A stretch of 45,189 nucleotides of DNA from Aliirhizobium wenxiniae (GCF_019511445.1 NZ_JAEUAN010000035.1:1-45189), one strand, 5' to 3'; counted from the first letter of the stretch, positions 15,106 to 24,286 are shown. Made by a program: numbers and translations. Notes: a model not told the origin generated them from the sequence alone.

Positions 15106-16614
15106 TCAGTCTTCGCTTGCCTCGAACGCTTCCTTACGCCCCTTGCGGATCGCCGGAAGGATCAAAGTCAAAAGCATGCCTGCTGTGATCAGCAGCAGCA
15201 CAGCGCTGATCGGACGCTCGACGAAGACGAGAGGATCGCCCTGCGACAGGAGAAGAGCACGTCTCAGGTTCGTTTCGAGGAGCGGCCCCAGTACGAAGCC
15301 AAGGAGCAACGGCCCCGCTTCGCATTTGGCTTTGCGCAGGACATAGCCGAGTACGCCGAACAGGATCACCAAGGCGACGTCGAAGCCGCGATTGTTGACG
15401 CTGTAGACGCCGATGCAGCAGAACAACAGGATCGCCGGATAGAGAAGGCGGTAAGGCACCTTCAGCAGACGAACCCAAACGCCGATCAGCGGGAGGTTGA
15501 TGACGAGCAGCATCGCATTGCCGATCCACATCGACGCCACGAGCCCCCAGAACAGTTCCGGCTGGTTCTGGATGACCGATGGACCGGGCGTGATCCCGTG
15601 GATCGTCATGGCGCCGAGCATCATTGCCATGATGGAGTTCGATGGAATGCCGAGGGTGAGAAGCGGAATGAATGATGATTGCGCTCCGGCATTATTGGCG
15701 GCCTCCGGGCCGGCCACGCCGGCAATCGCCCCATGGCCGAATTTTTCAGGCGTCTTGGAGATCTTTTTCTCAACCGAATAGGCACTGAATGCGCTGAGCG
15801 TCGCGCCGCCGCCCGGCAAAACGCCGAGAATGGTGCCGACACCGGTGCCGCGAAGGACCGCGCCCCAGCTTTCCTTGAACTCCTGCCTAGTCGGCCACAG
15901 ACGGCCTATCGTGCTTTGCAGCACGCCGCGTGCTTCCTTGAATTCGAGATTGCTGGCGATCTCGGCGACACCGAACAGGCCGACGGCGATAACGACGAAA
16001 TCGATACCGTCATAAAGTTCGGTCGAACCGAAGGTAAGGCGCGTCGAGCCGCTGTTGACATCGATGCCGACCATGCCGAGGACGAGGCCCAGGCAAACCA
16101 TACCGATCGCCTTGATCACCGATCCATGCGCCAAGATCGTTGCCGCCAGCAGACCGAAGATACAGAGCGAGACATATTCGGCCGGTCCAAAGGACAGCGC
16201 AAAGGACGAAAGCGTCGGGCCGGCTACCGCAAGACCGATAGTCGCTACCGTACCGGCAAAGAAGGAGCCGAGGGCCGCGATCGCGAGTGCTGCCCCCGCT
16301 CGTCCCTTTCGGGCCATCTGGTATCCGTCGATCGCCGTGACGACCGCAGAGGCCTCACCGGGCAGATTGACCAGGATCGCAGTCGTCGAGCCACCATATT
16401 GCGCACCATAAAAAATGCCTGCCAGCATGATGAGAGCGCCGAGCGGCGGCAGAAAAAACGTGACAGGCAGCAGGATCGCGACTGTGGCAGTCGGGCCGAT
16501 CCCCGGCAGGACGCCGATCAGCGTACCCAGCAATGCACCTAGGAAACAGAAGAAGAGGTTGGTCGGGGTAAAGGCTTCGGAGAAGCCCAGCATGAGGACA
16601 TCGAGAAATGCCAT
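15106..16614 (-). CDS. tctA: TctA, large permease subunit of tripartite tricarboxylate transporter
   Basis: The 502-residue protein has the usual length and about twelve membrane helices of TctA, which moves a carboxylate through the inner membrane with the ion gradient. Conserved TctA stretches are visible: GALLGTLIGVLPGIGP near the N-terminus, GGSTTAILVNLPGE, and LPGGGATLSAFSAY with FGHGAIAGVAGPEAANNAG in the middle. The ATG at 16614 follows GGAAGGAA. It lies 21 bases after tctB, in the order C-B-A. Confidence 0.95.
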   Translation of the reverse strand: MAFLDVLMLGFSEAFTPTNLFFCFLGALLGTLIGVLPGIGPTATVAILLPVTFFLPPLGALIMLAGIFYGAQYGGSTTAILVNLPGEASAVVTAIDGYQMARKGRAGAALAIAALGSFFAGTVATIGLAVAGPTLSSFALSFGPAEYVSLCIFGLLAATILAHGSVIKAIGMVCLGLVLGMVGIDVNSGSTRLTFGSTELYDGIDFVVIAVGLFGVAEIASNLEFKEARGVLQSTIGRLWPTRQEFKESWGAVLRGTGVGTILGVLPGGGATLSAFSAYSVEKKISKTPEKFGHGAIAGVAGPEAANNAGAQSSFIPLLTLGIPSNSIMAMMLGAMTIHGITPGPSVIQNQPELFWGLVASMWIGNAMLLVINLPLIGVWVRLLKVPYRLLYPAILLFCCIGVYSVNNRGFDVALVILFGVLGYVLRKAKCEAGPLLLGFVLGPLLETNLRRALLLSQGDPLVFVERPISAVLLLITAGMLLTLILPAIRKGRKEAFEASED

Positions 16615-16635
16615 GGGTATTCCTTCCAGTCTCGA

Positions 16636-17094
16636 TCAGAACGGCAGGATCGGCATCTGAACGCCGAGGCCGTAGATGAAGACGAGAGCGCCAAAGATCG
16701 TCAGCAGGACGGTGGAGATCGCGATCTCGCGCCAGCGCGACTCCTGATCAGCAAGACTGCCGATCACGAGAAGCCAGATCGTTGAGACGATAAAACCCAA
16801 CGTTTCCGACATGAAAGCGAAGCCGGCGATTGCGACGACGAGAATGATCAGAGGTTTGAAGTTTGACTCGTCGAACGGTTCGTAGGCCTTGCCCAACGCT
16901 TTGATCAGGACATACGCACCGATCGCGATCAGCATTCCGCAGATCACATCCGGCAAAAAGCCCGCACCCATCATCGCAGCCGAGCCGAACTGGAGGTCAC
17001 GCCCGGCCCAAAGACCAAGCGCTCCCAACCCGATCATCACGCCCCCCGCCAAGATATCGGGAAAATCCCGCTTTGCTGTGGAGGAGCCGCTCAT
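16636..17094 (-). CDS. tctB: TctB, small permease subunit
   Basis: The 152-residue protein has four hydrophobic helices and the DUF1468/TctB pattern. ATG at 17094 shares a base with the tctC stop (TGATG); a start four codons earlier lies inside tctC and is less likely. TctB pairs with TctA in the inner membrane; its low sequence conservation is normal for the family. Confidence 0.92.
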   Translation of the reverse strand: MSGSSTAKRDFPDILAGGVMIGLGALGLWAGRDLQFGSAAMMGAGFLPDVICGMLIAIGAYVLIKALGKAYEPFDESNFKPLIILVVAIAGFAFMSETLGFIVSTIWLLVIGSLADQESRWREIAISTVLLTIFGALVFIYGLGVQMPILPF

Positions 17095-18053
17095 CACTTC
17101 ACCCAAGGCGTTTCATTCCAGATCTTCTGGAAGCGTGCCAGACGATCCGGCATCTGCTTTTCCCAGTCCGGCCCGGACAGATAAGCCAATGGAAGCGCAA
17201 GCTGCTTGGCCTGCTTCTGGAATTCGGGATTGTCGAGAACCTTCTTCATGGCTTCGCCGAATTTCTGGGTGATTTCATCCGACAGTTCGCGCGGCGCCGC
17301 GATACCGCGTTCGGACGTCATCTCGACGTCAAATCCCTGTTCCTTGGCCGTCGGCACATCCGGCAATTGCGGCGAACGATCCGTACCGAAATGAGCGATC
17401 ATGCGCAGTCCCGACGTGTCATTGCCGGCAAACTCGCTGATGTTGAGACCACCACCGGAGACCTGCGAGCCGAGAATTGCCGTGCGGGTTTCGCCGGCGC
17501 CGGAAAACGGGATATGGGTAAAGGTCGTGCCGGTCGCAGCGCCGAGCAGAATGATCGCCAGATGGTCATCCGTGCCGACACCGGAAGAACCGTAGGAGAC
17601 AGCACCTGGCTTTGCCTTTGCAGCGTCGACGAAATCCTTCAGCGTCTTGATCTCGGAAGCGGCCGGCACGACGATCGCGGTCGGGTCATCTACGATGCGG
17701 ACGATCGGCTTGATCGTCTTCGGATCATAGCCAAGTTTACGCTGCACCTGCATCGACAGGTAGCCCGGTGTGTTGATGTAGGAGAACGTGTAGCCGTCCG
17801 GCTTTGCCTTGGACAGCGCCGTATAGGCAATCTCGCCAGATGCGCCGGGCCGGTTTTCGATGACGATGTCGGCGCCGAGTTCTTTTTCCAGGAACGGCTC
17901 GATGGCGCGCGCCATGACGTCCGTGCTGCCGCCCGGAGCAAAGGCCACAATCATCTGGATCGGGCGGTCATTCGGCCATTCGGCGTGAGCATAAGAGGCC
18001 GACGCGGCAAATACCGCGGCAGCGAATGCGAATTTTATCTTGCAATGCGTCAT
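17094..18053 (-). CDS. tctC: TctC-type periplasmic substrate-binding protein
   Basis: This 319-residue protein has a Sec signal peptide (basic start, hydrophobic core, ASYAHA cleavage region at about residue 22-24) and the Bug/TctC fold signature: WPNDRPIQMIVAFAPGGSTD at the mature N-terminus, IENRPGASGEIAYTALSKA, and GSSGVGTDDHLA. It captures a carboxylate in the periplasm for TctAB. The start is ATG at 18053, seven bases after GGAGG; TTG two codons earlier is unlikely. Ligand identity cannot be read from the sequence; the adjoining enzymes point to a hydroxy- or oxo-carboxylate. Confidence 0.95.
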   Translation of the reverse strand: MTHCKIKFAFAAAVFAASASYAHAEWPNDRPIQMIVAFAPGGSTDVMARAIEPFLEKELGADIVIENRPGASGEIAYTALSKAKPDGYTFSYINTPGYLSMQVQRKLGYDPKTIKPIVRIVDDPTAIVVPAASEIKTLKDFVDAAKAKPGAVSYGSSGVGTDDHLAIILLGAATGTTFTHIPFSGAGETRTAILGSQVSGGGLNISEFAGNDTSGLRMIAHFGTDRSPQLPDVPTAKEQGFDVEMTSERGIAAPRELSDEITQKFGEAMKKVLDNPEFQKQAKQLALPLAYLSGPDWEKQMPDRLARFQKIWNETPWVK

Positions 18054-18094
18054 GTCCAATCCTCCATTGGATAGTGGCGGGCCCGGCTCCCGCG

Positions 18095-18796
18095 CTAAGT
18101 TGTGCCGGGTTCTCCCCCCATGGCTACGGATAGTTTCCGCGCAGCCACTTGAAGAATTTCGAGATTTTTCCTGATTGCCTCTTCCGAGAAACGCGCAGGC
18201 GGACCGGTCAAAGCGAGTGAACCAAAAAGAGTGGCGCCATCGCGAAATATCGGCACCGCGACGCTGGCGACCTGCGGATCGCGTTCACCGGCCGTCGCGT
18301 AAAAACCTGCCTTGCGGATTTCGTCGTAAATCGAACCCGGGCGATCAATAAAAGCCAGGATTACTCGCCCGGGCGCACCCCGGTCGAGCGGATAAGTACT
18401 ACCGACGCGTGCAGAATGGCGAATTGACTGATGCGAGTCATGTCGGAACAGGCAGACGCGCTCGTCGCCTTCCCGAACATAGATCGCAGCGCTTTCGCCC
18501 GTCTGCGTCACCAAATCGGCAAGCAGAGGCTCAATGATGTCGGAGGCACGGAAGGTCGATTGGTAGATATTTCCAAGCTTCATGAGCGTGGGGCCAAGGC
18601 GCCAGCTCGCATCATCGTTGCGGACGAGCAACTGATGCTTTGCCAGTGAACGGGCGATGCGCAGAACCGTGGATTTGTCGAGCTCAACGCGGCGCGCGAG
18701 CTCGCCCAACGACAGCGTGTAATCGCGGTCGGTAAATGCTTCCAGCAATGATGCGGCGCGCTCAACAGCTGCAACGCCGGCTGAATTTCCAGGCAT
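18095..18796 (-). CDS. IclR-family transcriptional regulator
   Basis: The 233-residue protein has the N-terminal winged helix (LSLGELARRVELDKSTVLRI) and the C-terminal IclR effector domain (DLVTQTGESAAIYVREGDE, SALTGP-type end). The ATG at 18796 is preceded by GGAGGAG. It is the first gene of the operon with tctC starting 41 bases after its stop, and it shares the 148-base divergent region with the hydroxyacid dehydrogenase gene, where a perfect palindrome is found. It probably senses the transported acid or its product and controls both directions. Confidence 0.93.
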   Translation of the reverse strand: MPGNSAGVAAVERAASLLEAFTDRDYTLSLGELARRVELDKSTVLRIARSLAKHQLLVRNDDASWRLGPTLMKLGNIYQSTFRASDIIEPLLADLVTQTGESAAIYVREGDERVCLFRHDSHQSIRHSARVGSTYPLDRGAPGRVILAFIDRPGSIYDEIRKAGFYATAGERDPQVASVAVPIFRDGATLFGSLALTGPPARFSEEAIRKNLEILQVAARKLSVAMGGEPGTT

Positions 18797-18831
18797 GGGC
18801 TCCTCCCAAAAAGGTGTTCATCACTTCGTAC

Positions 18832-18867
18832 GTTGTACTAAGTACAACTCCTTTTCAATTAGTACAA
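18832..18867. promoter_or_regulatory. probable IclR operator: 17-bp palindrome plus third half-site
   Basis: GTTGTACT-A-AGTACAAC at 18832-18848 is a perfect palindrome. A further AGTACAA at 18861-18867 repeats the right half-site exactly 20 bases on, that is about two helical turns, on the same DNA face. The position in the shared promoter region of the IclR-tct operon and the divergent dehydrogenase fits control of both. Confidence 0.7.
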
Positions 18868-18944
18868 TACGCGATAAATGACATTCGTCAACGGGCAAGC
18901 CACCCGTTCAGACGTTCTGTCGATCGGATTGCATGGAGGAGCAT

Positions 18945-19946
18945 ATGAATACGACAACCCAGGCGAGAAGCGCCCACACGGCGAAGGTCATGGTCACTGG
19001 TGCCGAACTTGTCGAGGAGGCCCGGATCCTGCTTGCCTCGCACGGTGTCGAAACAATCTATGCGCCGGCCTACTCCACGTCGGAAGATCTTGCCGCAATT
19101 GCTAGAGAAAAGGAGATCGACGCAATCCTCGTCCGTCAGGGCAGGATCGACAAATCGGTTATCGCTTCTTCGCCGCGCCTTCGTGTGATTGCCAAGCATG
19201 GAAGCGGCGTCGACAATATCGATCTAGCAGCGGCCTCGGATCGTCGCATTCCGGTCCTGCGGGCGCTCGCGGCCAACGCTCAGTCCGTGGCAGAACTGGC
19301 TATCGGGCTGACGGTCAGCCTGATGAAGGACGTCGTTCCCCTAAACACGGCCGTGAAGGGGGGTAGCTGGCCAAAGACGAAATATGTGGGCCGTGATTTG
19401 GCTGGTGCCGTCTTTGGCGTCATCGGCTATGGCGAAATCGGCCAGCGCGCCGCATCGCTAGCAAAAGGCCTTGGTATGCAGGTTGCCGCATATGATCCGA
19501 TTGCGAGTGGCACCGACGAATTAACGGTCAGTCGTGACCTTGATGACGTTTTGAAGGTTGCCGATATCGTCAGCCTACATTGCCCGCTCATGCCGCAGAC
19601 CCATCACCTGATCAGTGCCGAAAAGCTGGCTTTGATGAAACCCACGGCTTTTCTGGTCAACACGGCTCGCGGCGCCATTGTCGATGAGGCTGCACTTATT
19701 CAGGCATTGCGATCTGGATCGATCGCCGGCGCTGCTTTGGACAGTTTCGAGGTCGAGCCCCCTGCGGCAGACAATCCACTCTGGTCGCTGCCCAACGTGC
19801 TTGCAACACCGCATGTCGGCGGAGCCAGCCGCTCGGCCTTGCGCAACATGGCGGTCCAAAGCGCCCAGCACATCATCGACGTGCTGGAAGGCCGAATCTT
19901 TGACGACCGGGCTCTCGCCAATCGCGATCTCATCGCCGCCGCGTGA
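18945..19946 (+). CDS. D-isomer-specific 2-hydroxyacid dehydrogenase (NAD)
   Basis: The 333-residue protein matches the phosphoglycerate dehydrogenase-type family: the NAD-binding motif GVIGYGEIGQ (Gly161, Gly163, Gly166) and the catalytic Arg242 (NTARGAIVDE), Glu271 (FEVEP) and His290 (TPHVGGAS). The ATG at 18945 is chosen because the earlier ATG at 18933 forms part of the GGAGGAG ribosome binding site. It interconverts a 2-oxoacid and a D-2-hydroxyacid. Next to an FMN enzyme specific for L-hydroxyacids, the pair could invert the stereochemistry of the imported acid or act on two different steps. Confidence 0.93.
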   Translation: MNTTTQARSAHTAKVMVTGAELVEEARILLASHGVETIYAPAYSTSEDLAAIAREKEIDAILVRQGRIDKSVIASSPRLRVIAKHGSGVDNIDLAAASDRRIPVLRALAANAQSVAELAIGLTVSLMKDVVPLNTAVKGGSWPKTKYVGRDLAGAVFGVIGYGEIGQRAASLAKGLGMQVAAYDPIASGTDELTVSRDLDDVLKVADIVSLHCPLMPQTHHLISAEKLALMKPTAFLVNTARGAIVDEAALIQALRSGSIAGAALDSFEVEPPAADNPLWSLPNVLATPHVGGASRSALRNMAVQSAQHIIDVLEGRIFDDRALANRDLIAAA

Positions 19947-19977
19947 GTGGCGCAATATTTTAAAAAGGAGGAATGCA

Positions 19978-20649
19978 ATGATTGGTTTTCGCATTTGCAA
20001 ACGCGAGCGTAAGGTCGATGCAAAATGGGTAGATGCGTTTAGGGCACTTCCGGTTGCCAATGTCAGCGATGTGATGAGCCGAATGACTGCCGGGGGAGCT
20101 GCACTGCGCCCCTATTACACGGGCGGCGTCATGGTTGGACCGGCCGTGACGGTTAAGGCTCGCCCCGGCGACAACCTGATGGTCCATAAGGCCCTCGATA
20201 TCGCGGAGCCTGGTGACGTTGTTGTCGTGGACGCGGGAGGTGACCTGTCCAATGCGATTATTGGCGAACTGATGGTGGCTCATGCGGAACAGCGCGGCCT
20301 GGGCGGGATCGTTATTTACGGCGCAATCCGAGATAGCGCCGAACTTTCCGCCGGCAGCTTCCCGGTATTCGCGGCGGGAGTTACCCATCGCGGACCGTAC
20401 AAGGACGGCCCGGGTGAGGTGAATGTTCCGATCTCGATAGCGGGCATGGTCATCAATCCAGGCGACCTCGTTTGCGGGGATGCAGATGGACTTCTGAGCG
20501 TCGCGATAGATGACGTCGATTTGGTTCATGCGGCCGCCACCAAAAAGCATGAAGCGGAAACTCAGCAAATGGCCAACATCAAGGCTGGAGCCAACGACCG
20601 GAGCTGGGTCGATGCGTCCCTTATTAAGCTCGGTTGCGAGGGGCTGTGA
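19978..20649 (+). CDS. RraA-like / HMG-CHA aldolase family protein
   Basis: The 223-residue protein belongs to the RraA fold family that includes 4-hydroxy-4-methyl-2-oxoglutarate/4-carboxy-4-hydroxy-2-oxoadipate aldolase and oxaloacetate decarboxylase. The catalytic signature is complete: GGDLSNAIIGELM, then Arg118-Asp119 in YGAIRDSAEL (substrate and metal binding), and GDADGLL near the end. Presence of the Arg-Asp pair favours a metal-dependent aldolase or decarboxylase over the RNase E inhibitor. The start ATG follows AAAGGAGG; it lies 31 bases after the dehydrogenase in the same operon, suggesting it cleaves a 2-oxoacid product. Confidence 0.9.
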   Translation: MIGFRICKRERKVDAKWVDAFRALPVANVSDVMSRMTAGGAALRPYYTGGVMVGPAVTVKARPGDNLMVHKALDIAEPGDVVVVDAGGDLSNAIIGELMVAHAEQRGLGGIVIYGAIRDSAELSAGSFPVFAAGVTHRGPYKDGPGEVNVPISIAGMVINPGDLVCGDADGLLSVAIDDVDLVHAAATKKHEAETQQMANIKAGANDRSWVDASLIKLGCEGL

Positions 20650-20656
20650 TCTACGA

Positions 20657-20680
20657 GGGCGGCCGCTCCTGTGGTCGCCC
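20657..20680 (+). terminator. hairpin after the RraA-like gene
   Basis: GGGCGGCC and GGTCGCCC pair over eight bases with one G-U wobble and an eight-base loop, starting eight bases after the stop codon. No T tract follows, so it is a weak or factor-assisted terminator. Confidence 0.5.
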
Positions 20681-20827
20681 AATCCCTTACCTATGTGACT
20701 TGCTGACAGCCAAGATTAGGGTCTTGATCGAGCAGGACTGCCGACCCTGTTAGAGAGCGAAAGACGACACTTGGAGGCCGTATAACAGCGGCCGCCATTC
20801 GCCTTATAAATCGTGTCGCGCTAAGAT

Positions 20828-21364
20828 CTAGACGCGTTCGACCTTCGGGAAATCAAGCGTCGTTCCGACGATGTTGTTGACGCTGTTGGTCAGGATATTG
20901 ATTGCGACATGCGCTACAGTTTCCAGGATCTCAGCATCCGACAATCCATAGGCGCGCGCCGTTTCAAGAGCTGGCGCCGATGCCTGTCCATGTGTCGCGT
21001 TGATGGCAAGTGCGAGGTCGAGGACGGCTTGGATTTTGACGTCCGAGGTGTAGCCACTCTGTGCTGAGGCGCGGTCCTCTGCCGAAACACCAACTGCACG
21101 TGCCGCACCGGTGTGGGCGGCAAGGCAGTAGTCGCAGCCATTGGCAGCCGCAATAGCGATGGCGATCTGCTCCTGAGCCTGCGGGCTCAGCACCCCATCA
21201 TGCAGAAGGCGCTTGCTGCCGGTGTACACATCCAGCGCGGCCGGAGCATGCGCGAGAACGCGGAATAGATTTGGCACCTTGCCCATGGAGGCCTTCGCGC
21301 CGGCAAAGACTTCGGCAACATGCGGTGTGACGTCTTCATCCGAAAGAGTGGTAATGGCAGACAT
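20828..21364 (-). CDS. AhpD-like carboxymuconolactone decarboxylase family protein
   Basis: The 178-residue all-helical protein has the redox CxxC of the AhpD family (NGCDYCLAAH, Cys77, Cys80, His84) and the following GAARAVG region. Such proteins work as alkylhydroperoxidases. The chosen ATG at 21364 stands seven bases after AAGGAG; the ATG two codons upstream is too close to that site. It lies downstream of the broken alpha/beta hydrolase in the same direction, probably one transcript with it. Confidence 0.9.
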   Translation of the reverse strand: MSAITTLSDEDVTPHVAEVFAGAKASMGKVPNLFRVLAHAPAALDVYTGSKRLLHDGVLSPQAQEQIAIAIAAANGCDYCLAAHTGAARAVGVSAEDRASAQSGYTSDVKIQAVLDLALAINATHGQASAPALETARAYGLSDAEILETVAHVAINILTNSVNNIVGTTLDFPKVERV

Positions 21365-21419
21365 GATCATTCTCCTTGGTGGGACCGTGGATTGGTCGGT
21401 TTGTGGCGAGTTTTCTAAT

Positions 21420-22236
21420 TCAGCCTTCCAGGAACTGCTCGACGTCGCGCGAGAAGCTTTCAATTTCTCGGAACAGGAATGCATGACCCGAATCCGGATA
21501 GAGGATGAGCTTGGCATCGGGTGCTTGCTGCGACAGCACGTAAGAGTGAAAGGCCGGGATCATCACGTCATGCGCGCCATTGGCGACCAGTTCGGCAGCC
21601 TGAGTTCGCTCGCCCGGTGCAATACACCGGGCCAGGAAGAGATCGCCTTCACCTGCATCATCAGTGCTAGCGGTGACGTTGCCGGTCCACAATCAGGCGG
21701 TAACCGGATACGGGCGAGAGAGGAGCGGCCTGCGGCGGTGGCGCATTCGCTTGACGGGTAGAACAGGAAAAGAAAGTCGTCCTCGTCATTCTCGCTCTTC
21801 GTCATGACGTGCGGCACGGGTGGATGTTGCTGCGGACCGTCTGCAACGGGTCCGGGACTTGAGCCCGCGACGATCAGCCGACGGACCAGATGCGGGAAGC
21901 TGAGTGCAAACTCCAGGCCAACCGCTCCACCCAACGACCAGCCAAGGACATCAACCTGAGACAAACCAAGCGATGCTACGACATCCGCAGCGATGACTGC
22001 CATCCCGCCGATGGTGTCCGGCACGGCGCCCTGCGATCCTCCAACGCCGGCACTGTCAAACGAATGACGCGGCGATCCCTGGCAATCGCTGCAATGAAAG
22101 CCAGATCCCAATCATCCATGGTGCCACGAAAGCGCTGCAGGAGAAGGAGCGGGATGCCTCCTTGCGGTCCGTCGAGGCGGATGGCGAGCCGGCCATGGCT
22201 GGTCTCGATTCCATCATTGTATCTGGAAGAGAACAC
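21420..22236 (-). pseudogene. alpha/beta hydrolase, two frameshifts
   Basis: Three frames together give one hydrolase: the start (LDGPQGGIPLLLLQRFRGTM, from ATG 22236), the middle with the nucleophile elbow GWSLGG (FDSAGVGGS and VDVLGWSLGGAVGLEF), and the end with the acid and histidine motifs (LVANGAHDVMIP, LYPDSGHAFLF). The shifts are near 22059 (CGTTTTGAC read as CGTTTGAC) and near 21628 (CCCGGG read as CCCGG). Both are one-base losses in short runs. If they are sequencing errors the protein would be an intact hydrolase of about 270 residues with the Ser-Asp-His triad. Confidence 0.8.
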
Positions 22237-22341
22237 GAGGTTTTCCTTTCATCACCCGCTGTGAGGTCTTCTGATGAAAGAAGATAGATCTGGTCGGCCG
22301 CGTCTTGAATGACATAGAAACGTCAATTCAGGACGCGGGCG

Positions 22342-23304
22342 TCAATACACCAGATCAGGGTCTTCGACGCCCTCTATCAGCTTCAGGCTGCGGCGCAGGC
22401 CCTGCGGCGGCTGGCCGAAAAAGCGTAAGAATGCTCGACGCATCCGATCGCGGTCCGCAAAGCCGGTATCGCGGGCGACGATGTCGAGGGGGTGACGGCC
22501 GTCTTCGAGCATCACTTTTGCCGCCTCGAGCCGCAGGCGCTCGACGGCCTTAGCAGGCGACTGCCCCGTCTCCTCGCGAAACAGGCGACTAAACTGGCGC
22601 GGGCTGAGGCTTGCGGCTTCCGCCAGTTCCTCCACCGTTAGCGGATTTCGAAGATGTTCCTTGGCGTAGACAAGCGCACGACGCACCCGGTCCGAGCGCG
22701 GCTCCAGCTCCAGGAGCGCCGAAAACTGCGACTGCCCTCCTGGCCGTCGATGATACACCACCAGTTTGCGCGCAATGGATCGCGAGAGCTCGGCCCCATG
22801 ATCATCTTCGATCAGTGCCAGCGTCAGATCGATGGCGGAACTCATGCCTGCCGACGTCCAGATCGAACCGTCCTGGATGAAGATGCGGTCGTCATCGACA
22901 TGGATGTTGGGGAACCGTTCCTGCAGGCTGCGCGCGTGAGCCCAGTGGGTGGTGGCGCTTTTTCCATCCAGAAGGCCGGCCTCGGCCAGCAGAAATGCAC
23001 CGGTGCAGACGCCAGCTACCCGTCGGCTTTCTCGCCCCGCACGGGCAATGTAATTCCTCAATGCTGGAGAGACAGGCTTCGGAAGCAGTTCGCCGACGAC
23101 CATCAGCGTATCCGGGAAGTCCGCGAGCGGCTGTGTCTCAATACCGATGCCAAGCGAGGATCGAATTGAACCGCCGCTTTCTGACATGACGGTCAGCCGG
23201 TACGCCTCACTGCCGAGGGTCTCGTTGGCGAATTCAAAGGCGCTCAACGCAGCCATGCCCATCACCTGAAACCCATTCTCCATGATGAAGCCAATGTGCC
23301 GCAT
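22342..23304 (-). CDS. GlxA-type AraC regulator (DJ-1/PfpI domain plus HTH)
   Basis: The 320-residue protein joins an N-terminal DJ-1/PfpI-like domain (about 1-165, with the GVCTGAFLLAEAG elbow) to a C-terminal AraC double helix-turn-helix (LTVEELAEAASLSPRQFSRL and GFADRDRMRRAF). Proteins of this architecture (GlxA/FtrA) activate catabolic or stress genes. It is divergent from an SDR gene over a 121-base gap that holds the palindrome at 23336-23351. Confidence 0.93.
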   Translation of the reverse strand: MRHIGFIMENGFQVMGMAALSAFEFANETLGSEAYRLTVMSESGGSIRSSLGIGIETQPLADFPDTLMVVGELLPKPVSPALRNYIARAGRESRRVAGVCTGAFLLAEAGLLDGKSATTHWAHARSLQERFPNIHVDDDRIFIQDGSIWTSAGMSSAIDLTLALIEDDHGAELSRSIARKLVVYHRRPGGQSQFSALLELEPRSDRVRRALVYAKEHLRNPLTVEELAEAASLSPRQFSRLFREETGQSPAKAVERLRLEAAKVMLEDGRHPLDIVARDTGFADRDRMRRAFLRFFGQPPQGLRRSLKLIEGVEDPDLVY

Positions 23305-23335
23305 GCTTGTATCCTTGTCCTATTTTGCCGTTTGT

Positions 23336-23351
23336 ATGTCATTTCAGACAT
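23336..23351. promoter_or_regulatory. 16-bp palindromic site, copy 1
   Basis: ATGTC-ATTTCA-GACAT between the GlxA-type regulator and the SDR at 23426. The identical 16-mer recurs at 27758-27773 upstream of another SDR. TGTC-N6-GACA resembles the TGNC-N7-GNCA pattern bound by GlxA-class AraC regulators, so the adjacent regulator is the natural candidate. Confidence 0.65.
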
Positions 23352-23425
23352 CATTGTCTACGGCTAATGTCCCTCCGTCGAAACACAGGGTTGGACGTTC
23401 CAATCCACAGCCAACGGAGCGAACA

Positions 23426-24232
23426 ATGAGCAATATACACGGGACCATTCTGATAACAGGCGCATCATCGGGCATCGGCGCCGTCTATGCCGACCGCTTT
23501 GCCCGGCGCGGCCATCATCTCATTCTGGTGGCGCGCAATCTCGCCCGCTTGAAGGATGTCGCCGCCGCATTGACGGAGCGTTATAGCGTATCGGTCAGGA
23601 CACTTGCCGCGGATCTCGGCACGGAAGACGGCCTGGCTGCGGTGGAAGCGGTTATTGCACAGGACGAAACCATCACGCATCTGGTCAACAATGCAGGTTT
23701 TGGCAGTGCCGCGCCTTTCGCGACTGCCGACATTTCCGATATGCAGGCCATGGTGGCCATCAATGTCACGGCGCCGATGCGTCTGACCTATGCCATCGTC
23801 CCGCTCTTCAGGCAGCGCGGCAAGGGTACCATTATCAACATCTCTTCCATTGTGGCGATCGGACCAGAAATCTTGGACGGCATCTATGGCGGCACCAAGT
23901 CCTTCCTGCTGGCCTTCAGTCATTCGCTTCGCAAGGAACTGCACGAGACAGGGGTCACTGTTCAGGTCGTGCTTCCCGGCGCAACGGGAACCGAGTTCTG
24001 GGACATTGCCGGACTGCCGGCAAGCAACCTGCCGAGCGAATGGGTGATGTCGCCTGCGGATCTCGTCGACGCTGCGCTGGTCGGACTTGATCGCGGCGAA
24101 TTCGCCACCATTCCTTCCCTCATGGATGCAGCTGAATGGGACAAATGGGAAGCTGCCCGGGCAGCCATGCTTCCACATTTGTCCAGTGCCCGACCGGCAG
24201 GCAGATACTCCGCGCACAGCCAGACGGCTTGA
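23426..24232 (+). CDS. short-chain dehydrogenase/reductase
   Basis: The 268-residue protein is a classical SDR: the NAD(P) motif TGASSGIG near residue 12-19, NNAGFG, the catalytic Ser in NISSIVA and the YGGTK (YxxxK) pair. It is an oxidoreductase with unknown substrate. ATG at 23426 (MSNIHGTILITGAS) gives the standard length; the open frame before it runs through the regulatory region and is not coding. It is divergent from the GlxA-type regulator. Confidence 0.92.
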   Translation: MSNIHGTILITGASSGIGAVYADRFARRGHHLILVARNLARLKDVAAALTERYSVSVRTLAADLGTEDGLAAVEAVIAQDETITHLVNNAGFGSAAPFATADISDMQAMVAINVTAPMRLTYAIVPLFRQRGKGTIINISSIVAIGPEILDGIYGGTKSFLLAFSHSLRKELHETGVTVQVVLPGATGTEFWDIAGLPASNLPSEWVMSPADLVDAALVGLDRGEFATIPSLMDAAEWDKWEAARAAMLPHLSSARPAGRYSAHSQTA

Positions 24233-24286
24233 TAAGTATCATGGAGGGGAATGGTCCTCACCGGCATTCCGCTCCCCTTCTCTCGG

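Noticed and set aside
19978..20649. Calling the RraA-fold protein a regulator of RNase E
   Set aside because: The Arg-Asp pair and the catabolic neighbours favour a metal-dependent aldolase or decarboxylase; true RraA regulators lack this context.
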